A DNA stretch of 52,925 bases from Trabulsiella guamensis ATCC 49490. GTDB lineage: Bacteria > Pseudomonadota > Gammaproteobacteria > Enterobacterales > Enterobacteriaceae. Position 1 is the first letter of the stretch, and every line of letters starts with the position of its first letter. Under the pieces are notes generated by a model that was not told the DNA's origin, ran no database searches, and saw nothing but the letters and a program-made list of their open reading frames with translations. Both the position numbers and the translations under genes were made by a program. This document shows positions 6,645-17,187 of the stretch, in pieces. The DNA is taken from positions 1-52,925 of the forward strand of contig NZ_JMTB01000106.1 of assembly GCF_000734965.1 (NCBI RefSeq). The letters are read 5' to 3'.

Positions 6645-7607
6645 ATGATTAAAAAAATCGGTGTGTTGACAAGTGGCGGTGATGCTCCGGGCATGAACGC
6701 GGCGATCCGCGGCGTTGTGCGCGCAGCCTTGTCAGAAGGTCTGGAAATTTTTGGTATCTACGATGGATATCAGGGGTTGTATGAAGATCGTATGGTTCAG
6801 CTCGACCGTTACAGCGTCTCCGATATGATCAACCGTGGCGGCACCTTCCTCGGTTCAGCGCGTTTCCCGGAATTCCGCGATGAAAATATTCGTGCTGTGG
6901 CTATCGAAAACATGAAAAAACGTGGACTTGATGCGCTGGTGGTTATCGGCGGTGATGGTTCTTACCTCGGTGCACAGCGTTTGACTGAAATGGGCTTCCC
7001 ATGCATCGGTCTGCCGGGCACCATCGACAACGACATCAAAGGCACTGACTACACCATCGGTTTCTTCACCGCATTGGGTACCGTGGTTGAAGCGATTGAC
7101 CGCCTGCGTGACACCTCTTCTTCTCACCAGCGTATCTCCATCGTTGAAGTGATGGGCCGTTACTGTGGCGACCTGACCCTGGCGGCAGCAATTGCTGGTG
7201 GCTGTGAGTTCGTTGTGGTGCCGGAAGTCGAATTCAACCGTAATGATCTGGTGGCTGAAATCAAAGCGGGCATTGCGAAAGGCAAGAAACACGCGATTGT
7301 GGCAATCACTGAACACGTCTGCGACGTTGACGAACTGGCGCACTTCATTGAGAAAGAAACTGGCCGTGAAACCCGTGCAACCGTTCTGGGTCACATCCAG
7401 CGTGGTGGTTCTCCGGTTCCTTACGACCGTATTCTTGCCTCTCGCATGGGCGCTTACGCGATTGAACTGCTGCTGCAGGGCTACGGCGGACGTTGCGTTG
7501 GTATCCAGAACGAGAAACTGGTTCACCACGACATCATCGATGCGATCGAAAACATGAAGCGTCCGTTCAAGACTGACTTGCTGGACTGCGCGAAGAAACT
7601 GTACTGA
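6645..7607 (+). CDS. pfkA: 6-phosphofructokinase I
   Basis: A 320-residue ATP-dependent phosphofructokinase, the full length of E. coli PfkA. It phosphorylates fructose 6-phosphate to the 1,6-bisphosphate, the committed step of glycolysis, as a cytosolic homotetramer. Visible signatures are the nucleotide-binding [13 protein letters not shown] (about 8-20), the GGDGS loop, and the catalytic [12 protein letters not shown] loop with D127. An AGAGGTAGTC leader precedes ATG 6645. fieF lies upstream as usual. Downstream, the usual sbp-cdh-tpiA genes are absent and rraA follows at once, tail to tail. Confidence 0.99.
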   Translation: MIKKIGVLTSGGDAPGMNAAIRGVVRAALSEGLEIFGIYDGYQGLYEDRMVQLDRYSVSDMINRGGTFLGSARFPEFRDENIRAVAIENMKKRGLDALVVIGGDGSYLGAQRLTEMGFPCIGLPGTIDNDIKGTDYTIGFFTALGTVVEAIDRLRDTSSSHQRISIVEVMGRYCGDLTLAAAIAGGCEFVVVPEVEFNRNDLVAEIKAGIAKGKKHAIVAITEHVCDVDELAHFIEKETGRETRATVLGHIQRGGSPVPYDRILASRMGAYAIELLLQGYGGRCVGIQNEKLVHHDIIDAIENMKRPFKTDLLDCAKKLY

Positions 7608-7630
7608 TGGGTTGAGCCTGTTGGCAGAAT

Positions 7631-7662
7631 AAAAAAAGCCTTCTCACTGAGAAGGCTTTTTT
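7631..7662. terminator. Bidirectional terminator between pfkA and rraA
   Basis: A 10-bp stem, AGCCTTCTCA with TGAGAAGGCT, is flanked by an A run on the left and a T run on the right. It can end both pfkA (plus) and rraA (minus) transcripts. Confidence 0.9.
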
Positions 7663-7670
7663 GTGGGGAA

Positions 7671-8156
7671 TCATTCGATATCAAGGGGATCTTCGGACAG
7701 GATTATGCCGGTATTATCGGCATACAGATGATCACCAGAGAAGAAGGTGACGCCGCCGAAATTGACACGAATGTCGCTTTCGCCAATGCCTTCACCCGCG
7801 GCACCCACCGGGATCGCCGCCAGCGCCTGAATGCCCAGATCCATCTCTTCCAGGTCATCCACCTGACGCACCGCGCCATAGATGACAATGCCTTCCCATT
7901 CATTCTGAACGGCAAGACGGGCCAGATCGGCATCAAGTAATGCCCGACGGACAGAACCGCCGCCATCAACCAGCAGAATGCGACCACGGCCGTTCTGTTC
8001 GAGCATATCGTACAGCAACCCGTTATCCTCGAAACATTTCACCGTGATGATCTGCCCACCAAACGACGAACGTCCTCCAAAGTTGGAGAACAGCGGTTCC
8101 ACGACGTTGACATCTTCCTGATAGATGTCACAAAGCTCGGAAGTATCGTATTTCAT
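7671..8156 (-). CDS. rraA: Ribonuclease E activity regulator RraA
   Basis: A 161-residue protein, full length and highly similar to E. coli RraA. It binds the C-terminal scaffold of RNase E and modulates the degradosome. The fold is that of the aldolase/methyltransferase-like RraA family ([37 protein letters not shown]), and it was once annotated as the methyltransferase MenG. It follows menA in the same direction, with about 90 bp between them, as in E. coli. In E. coli zapB is the next gene on the other side; here pfkA takes that place. Confidence 0.97.
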   Translation of the reverse strand: MKYDTSELCDIYQEDVNVVEPLFSNFGGRSSFGGQIITVKCFEDNGLLYDMLEQNGRGRILLVDGGGSVRRALLDADLARLAVQNEWEGIVIYGAVRQVDDLEEMDLGIQALAAIPVGAAGEGIGESDIRVNFGGVTFFSGDHLYADNTGIILSEDPLDIE

Positions 8157-8248
8157 AGGATTTACGTTCAGTTGCTGCGAGAGTTTTCAGTATATCGCGC
8201 TAAGTGTGTTGTTGGCAAAATCATCAATTGTTAATTGATATTTGTCAG

Positions 8249-9169
8249 TTACGCTGCGAGCCTGCTGCCGATAATTCCAATCACAAACAGCAGGTTAGTC
8301 AGCAACGCAGCTTTTACTGTCTGTTCAAGCATTGGGCGCATGGCTGCCGGATCGCGTTCGCGCACCACATAACGGGCCTGTTTCACCAGTAGCGGCGCGG
8401 CGAGAATAAACAGCCAGCCCCAAAGGCTGTGCAGCGAAATCAGGTTAAATAGCGCCAGGCAGAGCAGGGCGCCCATCAGCAGACAAACATGATAACGGCG
8501 CGCATTAACCGGGCCGAGACGTACGGCGAGGGTGTTTTTGCCGTTTTCGCTGTCGCTGGTAATGTCGCGCAGGTTATTGATATTCAGCACCGCCGTTGCC
8601 AGCAAACCACAGGCGGTGGCAGGAAGGAAAATCGCCGGATGGATGTTGTGCGCCTGTAGATACCAGCTCCCCATCACGCTCAACCAGCCAAAGAAAATCA
8701 GCACTGAAATGTCGCCAAGCCCGATATAGCCATACGGACGTGTGCCAACGGTATAGGTGATCGCGGCGATGATCGATAATCCGCCAAGCACCAGAAAACC
8801 GATAAAATCGCCAATTCCCTGATACGCGGCGAACAGCAGCGCCAGACCGGAGAGGCAAATCAGTACCACGGTGACGATCAGCGCTCGTTTCATCTGCTGT
8901 TGGGTTATCACCCCTTTCTGCATACCGCGCAGCGGGCCAAGACGATCAGGCTTATCGCTGCCCTTCACGGCATCGCCATAGTCGTTTGCCAGGTTGGATA
9001 AAATTTGCAGTAAACCGGCAGTGATCAACGCCAGTACAGCGACCAGCGGATCGAAATATCCTTGCCACCAGGCGAGCGCGGTACCGACGACAATCGCGGC
9101 GAAGGCGAGGGGCAATGTTTTAGGGCGGAGGCTTTCCAGCCAGGCCTGAGTGCGGCTAATTTCAGTCAT
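8249..9169 (-). CDS. menA: 1,4-dihydroxy-2-naphthoate octaprenyltransferase MenA
   Basis: A 306-residue UbiA-superfamily membrane prenyltransferase (E. coli: 308). It attaches the octaprenyl chain to dihydroxynaphthoate to make demethylmenaquinone. The two Asp-rich motifs are visible as NLANDYGDAVKGSD and NINNLRDITSDSENGKNT, set among about eight to nine membrane helices. I chose ATG 9169 (MTEISRTQAWLESLRPKTLPLAFA), which agrees with the family; the longer frame would read through the upstream terminator hairpin. It lies 65 bp after hslU. Confidence 0.97.
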   Translation of the reverse strand: MTEISRTQAWLESLRPKTLPLAFAAIVVGTALAWWQGYFDPLVAVLALITAGLLQILSNLANDYGDAVKGSDKPDRLGPLRGMQKGVITQQQMKRALIVTVVLICLSGLALLFAAYQGIGDFIGFLVLGGLSIIAAITYTVGTRPYGYIGLGDISVLIFFGWLSVMGSWYLQAHNIHPAIFLPATACGLLATAVLNINNLRDITSDSENGKNTLAVRLGPVNARRYHVCLLMGALLCLALFNLISLHSLWGWLFILAAPLLVKQARYVVRERDPAAMRPMLEQTVKAALLTNLLFVIGIIGSRLAA

Positions 9170-9180
9170 AGTTCCAGCCA

Positions 9181-9204
9181 AAAAAATGGGGGCGAAAGCC
9201 CCCA
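9181..9204 (-). terminator. Terminator/attenuator between hslU and menA
   Basis: Read on the minus strand, a TGGGGGC-TTTC-GCCCCCA hairpin is followed by seven T residues. It lies only about 12 bp before the menA start and partly overlaps its leader, so it ends most hslVU transcripts and may limit menA read-through. Confidence 0.9.
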
Positions 9205-9234
9205 TCAACAACGATGAAAATGCATTTACCGCGA

Positions 9235-10569
9235 TTATAGAATAAAACGGCTCAGATCTTCATCTGCCACCAACGCATCCAGATGTTTGCTCACATAATC
9301 TGCGTCAATGGTAATGGTTTTGCCGCCCAGTTCGCTGGCATCGAAGGAGATTTCCTCCACCAGACGCTCCAGCACGGTGTGCAAACGACGCGCACCGATG
9401 TTCTCAGTAGACTCGTTAACCTGCCATGCAGCCTGAGCAATACGCTTGATGCCGTCGTCGGTAAAGTCGATGTTGACCCCTTCGGTGGCCATCAACGCTT
9501 TGTACTGAACGGTGACGGAGGCGTTTGGCTCAGTCAGGATACGCTCGAAATCTTCCGTGGTCAGCGCCTGCAGTTCAACGCGAATCGGCAGACGCCCCTG
9601 CAGTTCCGGGATCAGGTCAGACGGACTGGCCACCTGGAACGCCCCGGAGGCGATAAACAGAATGTGATCGGTTTTCACCATGCCGTGTTTGGTAGAGACG
9701 GTACAGCCTTCCACCAGTGGCAGCAGGTCGCGCTGTACGCCTTCGCGGGAAACATCCGGGCCGGAGGTGTTGCCGCCGCGCTTACAGATTTTGTCGATTT
9801 CGTCGATGAACACAATCCCGTGCTGCTCAACGGCATCGATGGCGTCCTGCTTCAGCTCTTCCGGGTTCACCAGTTTCGCCGCTTCTTCTTCCACCAGCAG
9901 TTTCAGCGCGTCTTTGATCTTCAGCTTACGTGGTTTCTGTTTCTGACCGCCCAGGTTCTGGAACATGGACTGCAACTGGCTGGTCATCTCTTCCATTCCC
10001 GGCGGCGCCATGATCTCAACGCCCATCGGCGCTGCCGCCAGGTTTATTTCGATTTCTTTATCGTCAAGCTGGCCTTCGCGCAGTTTTTTGCGGAATGCCT
10101 GACGCGCGGCAGACGGCTCCTGCGCCGCTTCGGCCTGGCCCCAGTTGTTTTTTGCCGGGGGGATCAGCACATCAAGAATGCGCTCTTCCGCCAGCTCCTC
10201 CGCGCGATAGCGGTTTTTCTCGATCGACTGCATACGCACCATTTTCACGGCGGCATCGGTCAGATCGCGGATAATCGAATCCACTTCTTTACCGACATAA
10301 CCCACCTCGGTGAATTTGGTGGCTTCCACTTTAATAAACGGCGCGTTCGCCAGTTTCGCCAGACGACGGGCGATTTCCGTTTTACCGACACCGGTCGGGC
10401 CGATCATCAGAATATTTTTAGGCGTCACTTCATGGCGCAGCTCTTCATCCAGCTGCATACGGCGCCAGCGATTGCGCAAGGCAATAGCCACGGAGCGCTT
10501 CGCCGCATCCTGGCCGATAATATGTTTGTCCAGTTCGCTGACAATTTCGCGTGGGGTCATTTCAGACAT
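9235..10569 (-). CDS. hslU: ATP-dependent protease ATPase subunit HslU
   Basis: A 444-residue AAA+ unfoldase (E. coli: 443) that forms hexameric caps on the HslV peptidase and feeds it substrates such as SulA and RpoH. Visible features are the Walker A GPTGVGKT (about 57-64), the pore-loop region [15 protein letters not shown], the long intermediate (I) domain at about 110-245, the Walker [11 protein letters not shown], and a C-terminal tail ending DEDLSRFIL that docks into HslV. It begins 9 bp after the hslV stop. E. coli hslVU is heat-shock regulated; I did not verify a sigma-32 promoter. Confidence 0.99.
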   Translation of the reverse strand: MSEMTPREIVSELDKHIIGQDAAKRSVAIALRNRWRRMQLDEELRHEVTPKNILMIGPTGVGKTEIARRLAKLANAPFIKVEATKFTEVGYVGKEVDSIIRDLTDAAVKMVRMQSIEKNRYRAEELAEERILDVLIPPAKNNWGQAEAAQEPSAARQAFRKKLREGQLDDKEIEINLAAAPMGVEIMAPPGMEEMTSQLQSMFQNLGGQKQKPRKLKIKDALKLLVEEEAAKLVNPEELKQDAIDAVEQHGIVFIDEIDKICKRGGNTSGPDVSREGVQRDLLPLVEGCTVSTKHGMVKTDHILFIASGAFQVASPSDLIPELQGRLPIRVELQALTTEDFERILTEPNASVTVQYKALMATEGVNIDFTDDGIKRIAQAAWQVNESTENIGARRLHTVLERLVEEISFDASELGGKTITIDADYVSKHLDALVADEDLSRFIL

Positions 10570-10578
10570 GGGAGATCC

Positions 10579-11109
10579 TTACGCTTTAGAAGGTAATTCT
10601 TCGATGGTGTGGAAATGGTTGGTGTAGATGCAGATATCACCTGCAATATCCAGCGCTTTGACCGCAATGTCGCGGGCGCCCATTTCGGTGTTTTCCAGCA
10701 ACGCGCGGGCCGCGGCCTGTGCATAAGGGCCACCGGAGCCAATGGCGATCAGATCGTTTTCAGGCTGAACGACGTCACCGTTACCGGTGATGATCAGGGA
10801 GGCGTTTTCGTCCGCGACGGCAAGCAGGGCTTCGAGCTTGCGCAACATTCGGTCAGTGCGCCAGTCTTTTGCCAGCTCAACGGCGGCTTTTACCAGATGG
10901 CCCTGATGCATTTCCAGTTTACGTTCAAACAGTTCGAACAGCGTGAAAGCATCTGCGGTGCCGCCAGCGAAACCGGCAATCACTTTGTCGTTATACAGAC
11001 GGCGGACTTTTTTCACGTTGCCTTTCATGACGGTATTGCCCAGCGTGGCCTGACCATCACCGGCGATAACCACATGACCGTTACGGCGAACACTTACTAT
11101 TGTTGTCAC
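10579..11109 (-). CDS. hslV: ATP-dependent protease peptidase subunit HslV
   Basis: A 176-residue proteasome-beta-like threonine peptidase. Translation very likely starts at GTG 11109, preceded by AGGGG, giving (M)[18 protein letters not shown]. After removal of Met the catalytic Thr1 is exposed. The longer frame upstream would bury Thr1 and is not a family start. HslV forms a double hexamer capped by HslU. It is the first gene of hslV-hslU. Confidence 0.98.
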   Translation of the reverse strand: MTTIVSVRRNGHVVIAGDGQATLGNTVMKGNVKKVRRLYNDKVIAGFAGGTADAFTLFELFERKLEMHQGHLVKAAVELAKDWRTDRMLRKLEALLAVADENASLIITGNGDVVQPENDLIAIGSGGPYAQAAARALLENTEMGARDIAVKALDIAGDICIYTNHFHTIEELPSKA

Positions 11110-11199
11110 GAGCAGACCCCTTGGTTGCAATTCAGAATACGCGCCCCGCACAGTGTTTGGGGCAGAATGCAATTATAGATGGGGGGCAATTCGGGGGTT

Positions 11200-12186
11200 T
11201 CAACCCCCGGCGCCGAGACGAATGCAGTTTGTGTGACCGGCCAGCTTCAGGCGGTTGATGGTGCTATCGGCGTTCTCTTTCCCTTTTACCGGGCCGATAA
11301 CGACGCGATTCCAGCCGTTGTTGGTGGTGATGCGGGAGTCGAAACCTTCAAAGGCGAGTTGAGCACGCACGGTTTCGGCCTGGTCGACACCTTTAAACGA
11401 GCCGCACTGTACCATCCAGCGGCGTTCGTCTTTTTTCTCCGCAGTGGCCTTCGGTGCTTCCGGCTCGCGCGTGACCGGCGCCGCCTGCTGCGTTTTCGGC
11501 TGCTGCACCGTGGTATGCGCAGGCGTCTGGATCAGATCCTGATAAGGCTGCTGGCTGGACGCGGTTTGCTTCGGCTGCTGCGTCTGACGCGGCGGCTGGC
11601 TCGTTTGCACCGTGCGCGGCTGCTCCGCAACGCGGGGTTGCGCTTTCGGCTGCTGAACCGGCGGTGTTTGCGTCCATTGTTGTTGCTGCTGCGCCTGCTG
11701 CTGTTGCTGCGCCAGACGCTGACGCTGCAACGTTTGCTGGCGCTGCTCAGGCGTTTGCTCGTTCCACGGCACTTCAGTGAGTTGCGTCGGTTGCTGGCGC
11801 ATATCAGCCTGCATCTGTGCTAACAACTGGCGCTGTTCGTCCGTCAGTTGATCAGCATTTTTCACTTCGCCGCCCGCAGACGGTTCCGTCGGCGCGCGAA
11901 CACCCGGCTGACGGCTTTCCAGCTCTTTAATGTAACGCCAGCGCTCTTCGGGTTTTGGCGGCAGCCCGTTGCCCGTCATCTGACGGTTCTGCAACGTATC
12001 GGCATCTTCTTTCTTGTGGTGGGTAATAAAGTACAGGCCACCGATAAAGGCCACCAGCACAGCCGCAGCGATGGCGACCATTGCCGGTGAAACGGAAGAA
12101 AAGCTGCTCTGCTTTTTCCTTGAGGTGCTCTTTTTGCGCCGCGAAGGAGCCGGTTGGCCGCGGCGTACATAATCTCGTTGTGCCAC
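11200..12186 (-). CDS. ftsN: Cell division protein FtsN
   Basis: A 328-residue bitopic membrane protein (E. coli: 319). It is the late divisome trigger that activates septal peptidoglycan synthesis. Layout: a basic cytoplasmic tail (1-30) with RDYVRRG, which contacts FtsA; one membrane helix at about 32-54; a long periplasmic linker very rich in glutamine and proline (about 120-245); and a C-terminal SPOR domain (about 250-326) with RRWMVQCGSFK that binds denuded glycan strands. The Gln repeats explain the small length difference. In E. coli it lies between cytR and hslV, as here. Confidence 0.98.
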   Translation of the reverse strand: MAQRDYVRRGQPAPSRRKKSTSRKKQSSFSSVSPAMVAIAAAVLVAFIGGLYFITHHKKEDADTLQNRQMTGNGLPPKPEERWRYIKELESRQPGVRAPTEPSAGGEVKNADQLTDEQRQLLAQMQADMRQQPTQLTEVPWNEQTPEQRQQTLQRQRLAQQQQQAQQQQQWTQTPPVQQPKAQPRVAEQPRTVQTSQPPRQTQQPKQTASSQQPYQDLIQTPAHTTVQQPKTQQAAPVTREPEAPKATAEKKDERRWMVQCGSFKGVDQAETVRAQLAFEGFDSRITTNNGWNRVVIGPVKGKENADSTINRLKLAGHTNCIRLGAGG

Positions 12187-12279
12187 TATCGTTTCGCTGT
12201 ATTTATTCGTTTCTCAGCCCGCCATGTTACTTAAGCGGCGGGGCTTTGACCAGATGACCGTGTCCGAAAGCCGTTTGCT

Positions 12280-13308
12280 TTAGGGATTTATTTTGCGCGT
12301 AGTACCACGAACAATCAGTTCACAGTCGAGTAAACGCGAGCCGCTGCTGACATTTTGCCCGTGCAACTGGTCCAGTAACAACAGCATCGCCTCGCGGCCG
12401 ATATCAAAACGCGGTTGAGAGACGGTGGTCAACGGCGGGTCGCAAAACTCCGATAACGAGATGTTATCAAAGCCAATAAGAGACAAATCATTCGGGATTT
12501 TCAGCCCACGACGCTTCGCATACGAGAGCGCACCCAGCGCCATGATGTCGCTGTGGCAGAACACTGCCGTCGGCGGTTTTGGCAGCGCCAGCAGTTGTTC
12601 CAGCGCCTGGCCGCCCGCTTCATAGGTGAAATTGCCGCGCGCAATATAGTGCGGATCAACCGTGATGCCGTTACGACGCAGCGCCTGTACGTAGCCCTGC
12701 AGGCGGTAGTGACACAGCGGCATCTCTTCGGGACCCGCAATACAGCCAATTCGCTCATGGCCCAGTTCGTGGAGATAATTAACGGCGTCAAAGGCGGCGG
12801 TCAGGTTGTCGATGTGAACAGTCGGCAATTCAAGCTCAGGCGCGAACTCGTTGGCCATCACCATCGGCGGCAAATTGCGTTGCTCTTCAATGCTGGCGTC
12901 GAACGGCAGCCGTGAGCCCAGCAGCAGCATGCCATCAATCTGTTTGGTGATGATCAGATCAATGAAGGTTTTTTCCTGCTGATTCTGATGCGCGCAGTCG
13001 CCAATCAGCACCAGATAGCCATGCTTTGCTGCGGTGACTTCAATACCGCGGATGGTTTCGCTGAAAAAGGGATCGCAGATATCCGGGACAATCACCAGAA
13101 TGGTACGCGATTCGTTGCGCTTCATGTTGCGACCGAGTGACTGCGGTAAATAGCCAACTTCCAGCGCCGCCTGCTCAACCCGGTTGCGGGTGGCCTGCGA
13201 CACTTTGTCGGGATTCATTAGCGCACGGGACACGGTTGCTGTTGAGACGTTGGCCTTTATGGCAACGTCCCTCATAGTAGCAGCAACGACCTCTTTTTTC
13301 GGCTTCAC
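12280..13308 (-). CDS. cytR: LacI-family repressor CytR
   Basis: A 342-residue regulator that, with CRP, represses nucleoside uptake and catabolism genes (deo, udp, cdd, nupC/G) and responds to cytidine. The N-terminal HTH reads TMRDVAIKANVSTATVSRALMNPDKVS. The periplasmic-binding-protein-like domain starts near TILVIVPDICDPFFSE. I chose GTG 13308 with GAGGAG upstream, because the product then starts (V/M)KPKK as in E. coli MKAKK. The 20 residues before it lack family similarity. It lies 152 bp after priA. Confidence 0.97.
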   Translation of the reverse strand: MKPKKEVVAATMRDVAIKANVSTATVSRALMNPDKVSQATRNRVEQAALEVGYLPQSLGRNMKRNESRTILVIVPDICDPFFSETIRGIEVTAAKHGYLVLIGDCAHQNQQEKTFIDLIITKQIDGMLLLGSRLPFDASIEEQRNLPPMVMANEFAPELELPTVHIDNLTAAFDAVNYLHELGHERIGCIAGPEEMPLCHYRLQGYVQALRRNGITVDPHYIARGNFTYEAGGQALEQLLALPKPPTAVFCHSDIMALGALSYAKRRGLKIPNDLSLIGFDNISLSEFCDPPLTTVSQPRFDIGREAMLLLLDQLHGQNVSSGSRLLDCELIVRGTTRKINP

Positions 13309-13459
13309 CTGGTTTCTCCTCACTGACGGGCACAGACACATCCGTTGTCTCTGACTCAAGCTCACATTTTTATCAGATAGTGGGTCATGGGAGTTACAGA
13401 ATTTTCATGAAAAATGTGATGAATCTTGAATTTCTCGATCTGGCTCGCAGGGAAAGGCC

Positions 13460-15718
<2,259 letters not shown>

Positions 15719-15861
15719 TCAGTTTGCATCCGATGGTTAAATTCTGTATGATTCGCCGCCTTTAATGCGAAATAGTCGCGTTAAACTACCTATATTATTA
15801 ACATCGCGTGGTGTCCGGCGTTAGGGCTGGAAGAGCGACGCGGCCTTAACTGAGGTTTCCC

Positions 15862-16074
15862 ATGAAAAAAGGTATTCACCCGAATTATGTAGAAATTACT
15901 GCAACTTGCTCTTGCGGTAATGTGATCAAAACCCATTCTACCGTGGGTCACGATCTGAACCTGGACGTGTGCAGCAAATGCCACCCGTTCTACACTGGTA
16001 AGCAGCGTGACGTTGCGACCGGTGGTCGTGTAGACCGCTTCAACAAGCGTTTCAGCATCCCGGGCAGCAAATAA
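15862..16074 (+). CDS. rpmE: 50S ribosomal protein L31
   Basis: A 70-residue zinc-containing L31 (C+ form), with cysteines 16, 18, 37 and 40 as the metal ligands. It bridges the ribosomal subunits. The Cys-containing paralogue is normally replaced by the Cys-free YkgM form under zinc limitation. A TGAGGTTTCC leader precedes the ATG. It is divergent from priA and single-gene, with its own strong terminator. Confidence 0.99.
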   Translation: MKKGIHPNYVEITATCSCGNVIKTHSTVGHDLNLDVCSKCHPFYTGKQRDVATGGRVDRFNKRFSIPGSK

Positions 16075-16090
16075 GATTTGCTTCCAGAAA

Positions 16091-16116
16091 AAAGCGCCGC
16101 GAGGCGCTTTTTTTTG
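16091..16116 (+). terminator. rpmE terminator
   Basis: AAAGCGCC-GCGA-GGCGCTTT hairpin (16091-16110) followed by five further T residues. Confidence 0.92.
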
Positions 16117-16190
16117 TCTCTGCTCTTCATCATCGCACGGCCCTTTCCTGATTGTGTAGCGCAACGTTTATCGAAGTCGCCAGTTCTTTA

Positions 16191-16211
16191 AATGAAACGA
16201 TGTTTCTTATT
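16191..16211. promoter_or_regulatory. KdgR-type operator before the KdgM porin gene
   Basis: The core GAAACGATGTTTC (16194-16206) is a 5-bp-arm palindrome set in an AT context, AAT(core)TTATT. It fits the known KdgR consensus (AATGAAAC..TGTTTCATT) closely. It lies about 220 bp before the porin start. KdgR is the IclR-family repressor of pectin and ketodeoxygluconate catabolism, so the downstream uptake genes are probably induced by these sugars. Confidence 0.65.
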
Positions 16212-16430
16212 TAATGATAAATTGTTTTTATTATTGATCTCGGTCTTTGTAACCTTTCGTTTTCTGCCATCAATTTTATTTTGTGGCAAAATTTAAAAGG
16301 TTTTTATGATGGCGCTGCCATAGAGTTCATGACGCTACATAATCCTGTTATCAGACTTTGTGATTTTTACTTTGGTGTAAATCGCAGGGTTATTCTCTTG
16401 CTGGGATCTCACTTTTTGAGAGGGTTAGTC

Positions 16431-17111
16431 ATGAAAATAAAATATGCTTTATTACTTATTCCGTTATTATCTTGTACCGCGCAAGCAGGTTATGTTGATT
16501 ACCGTCATGAATATTACGATGACGGACGTAACTATGACCGTATTTATATGTCACATCGTTTTGCAACAGGATTTGGGGTTGCTGTAGAAGCCATTTCTCG
16601 TTCCGATGATGCACAGTCGAATAGTGCCTGGAATAACATGGAAAGCAATGGCAACGAGTATACGGCGAGTTACCAGTTCACCTGGCAGGATCTGATCTGG
16701 CAGCCTGGGATCGCGGTTGAAACAGGTGATAACATCACGATCTATAAGCCTTATATCCGCGTACAGTACAACATTAACGATAGCTGGTGGACCGCCTTCC
16801 GCTATCGCCAGGAGTATGCGCGCAGAAACGCCGATGGTAAGGATGACCGTATGGTGTACCGCCCTGAAGCCTGGATCGGCTATAACATCGCTGACTGGAT
16901 GTTTGAGCTAAATGGCATTTATAAAATTGCCGATAGCGAAGATTTATATAACAACAAAAAAGAAGATTACGAATATAACTTCCGCGTGGCTTACAAATTT
17001 GGATCCTGGGTTCCTTTTGCTGAAATTGGTAATGTCTCTTCCGGCTATAACACCACGACAACGTCTGATCGACAAACCCGTTATCGTGTCGGCATTGGTT
17101 ATAACTTCTGA
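16431..17111 (+). CDS. KdgM-family oligogalacturonate-type outer membrane porin
   Basis: A 226-residue outer-membrane beta-barrel of the KdgM family. The signal peptide covers about 1-20 (MKIKYALLLIPLLSCTAQA). The mature protein begins YVDYRHEYYDDGRNYDRIYMSHRF and alternates aromatic strands to a C-terminal Phe (VGIGYNF), as needed for BAM assembly. KdgM porins are monomeric and admit acidic oligogalacturonides; the NanC and OmpL/YshA relatives admit other acidic sugars. I chose ATG 16431 with GAGAGGG upstream. A TogT-like symporter follows after 76 bp and a KdgR-type box lies upstream, favouring an oligogalacturonide role. Confidence 0.85.
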   Translation: MKIKYALLLIPLLSCTAQAGYVDYRHEYYDDGRNYDRIYMSHRFATGFGVAVEAISRSDDAQSNSAWNNMESNGNEYTASYQFTWQDLIWQPGIAVETGDNITIYKPYIRVQYNINDSWWTAFRYRQEYARRNADGKDDRMVYRPEAWIGYNIADWMFELNGIYKIADSEDLYNNKKEDYEYNFRVAYKFGSWVPFAEIGNVSSGYNTTTTSDRQTRYRVGIGYNF

Positions 17112-17187
17112 CCTGCGATGCCATTAAATAACGAGTAATTTATGGCAGCGTATTGAATTCTGTTGTGTATATAGCAGGAAAGAAAAA

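Noticed and set aside
6855..7529. 224-codon minus-strand frame inside pfkA
   Set aside because: Antisense shadow of pfkA, with no start signal.
9283..10596. 437-codon open frame on the plus strand
   Set aside because: It lies entirely opposite hslU, which has strong family evidence. Its composition is the usual antisense shadow of a GC-rich gene.
11393..12090. Frames inside ftsN and its Gln-rich repeats as a tandem repeat locus
   Set aside because: The CAG/CTG-rich stretch encodes the normal glutamine-rich FtsN linker.
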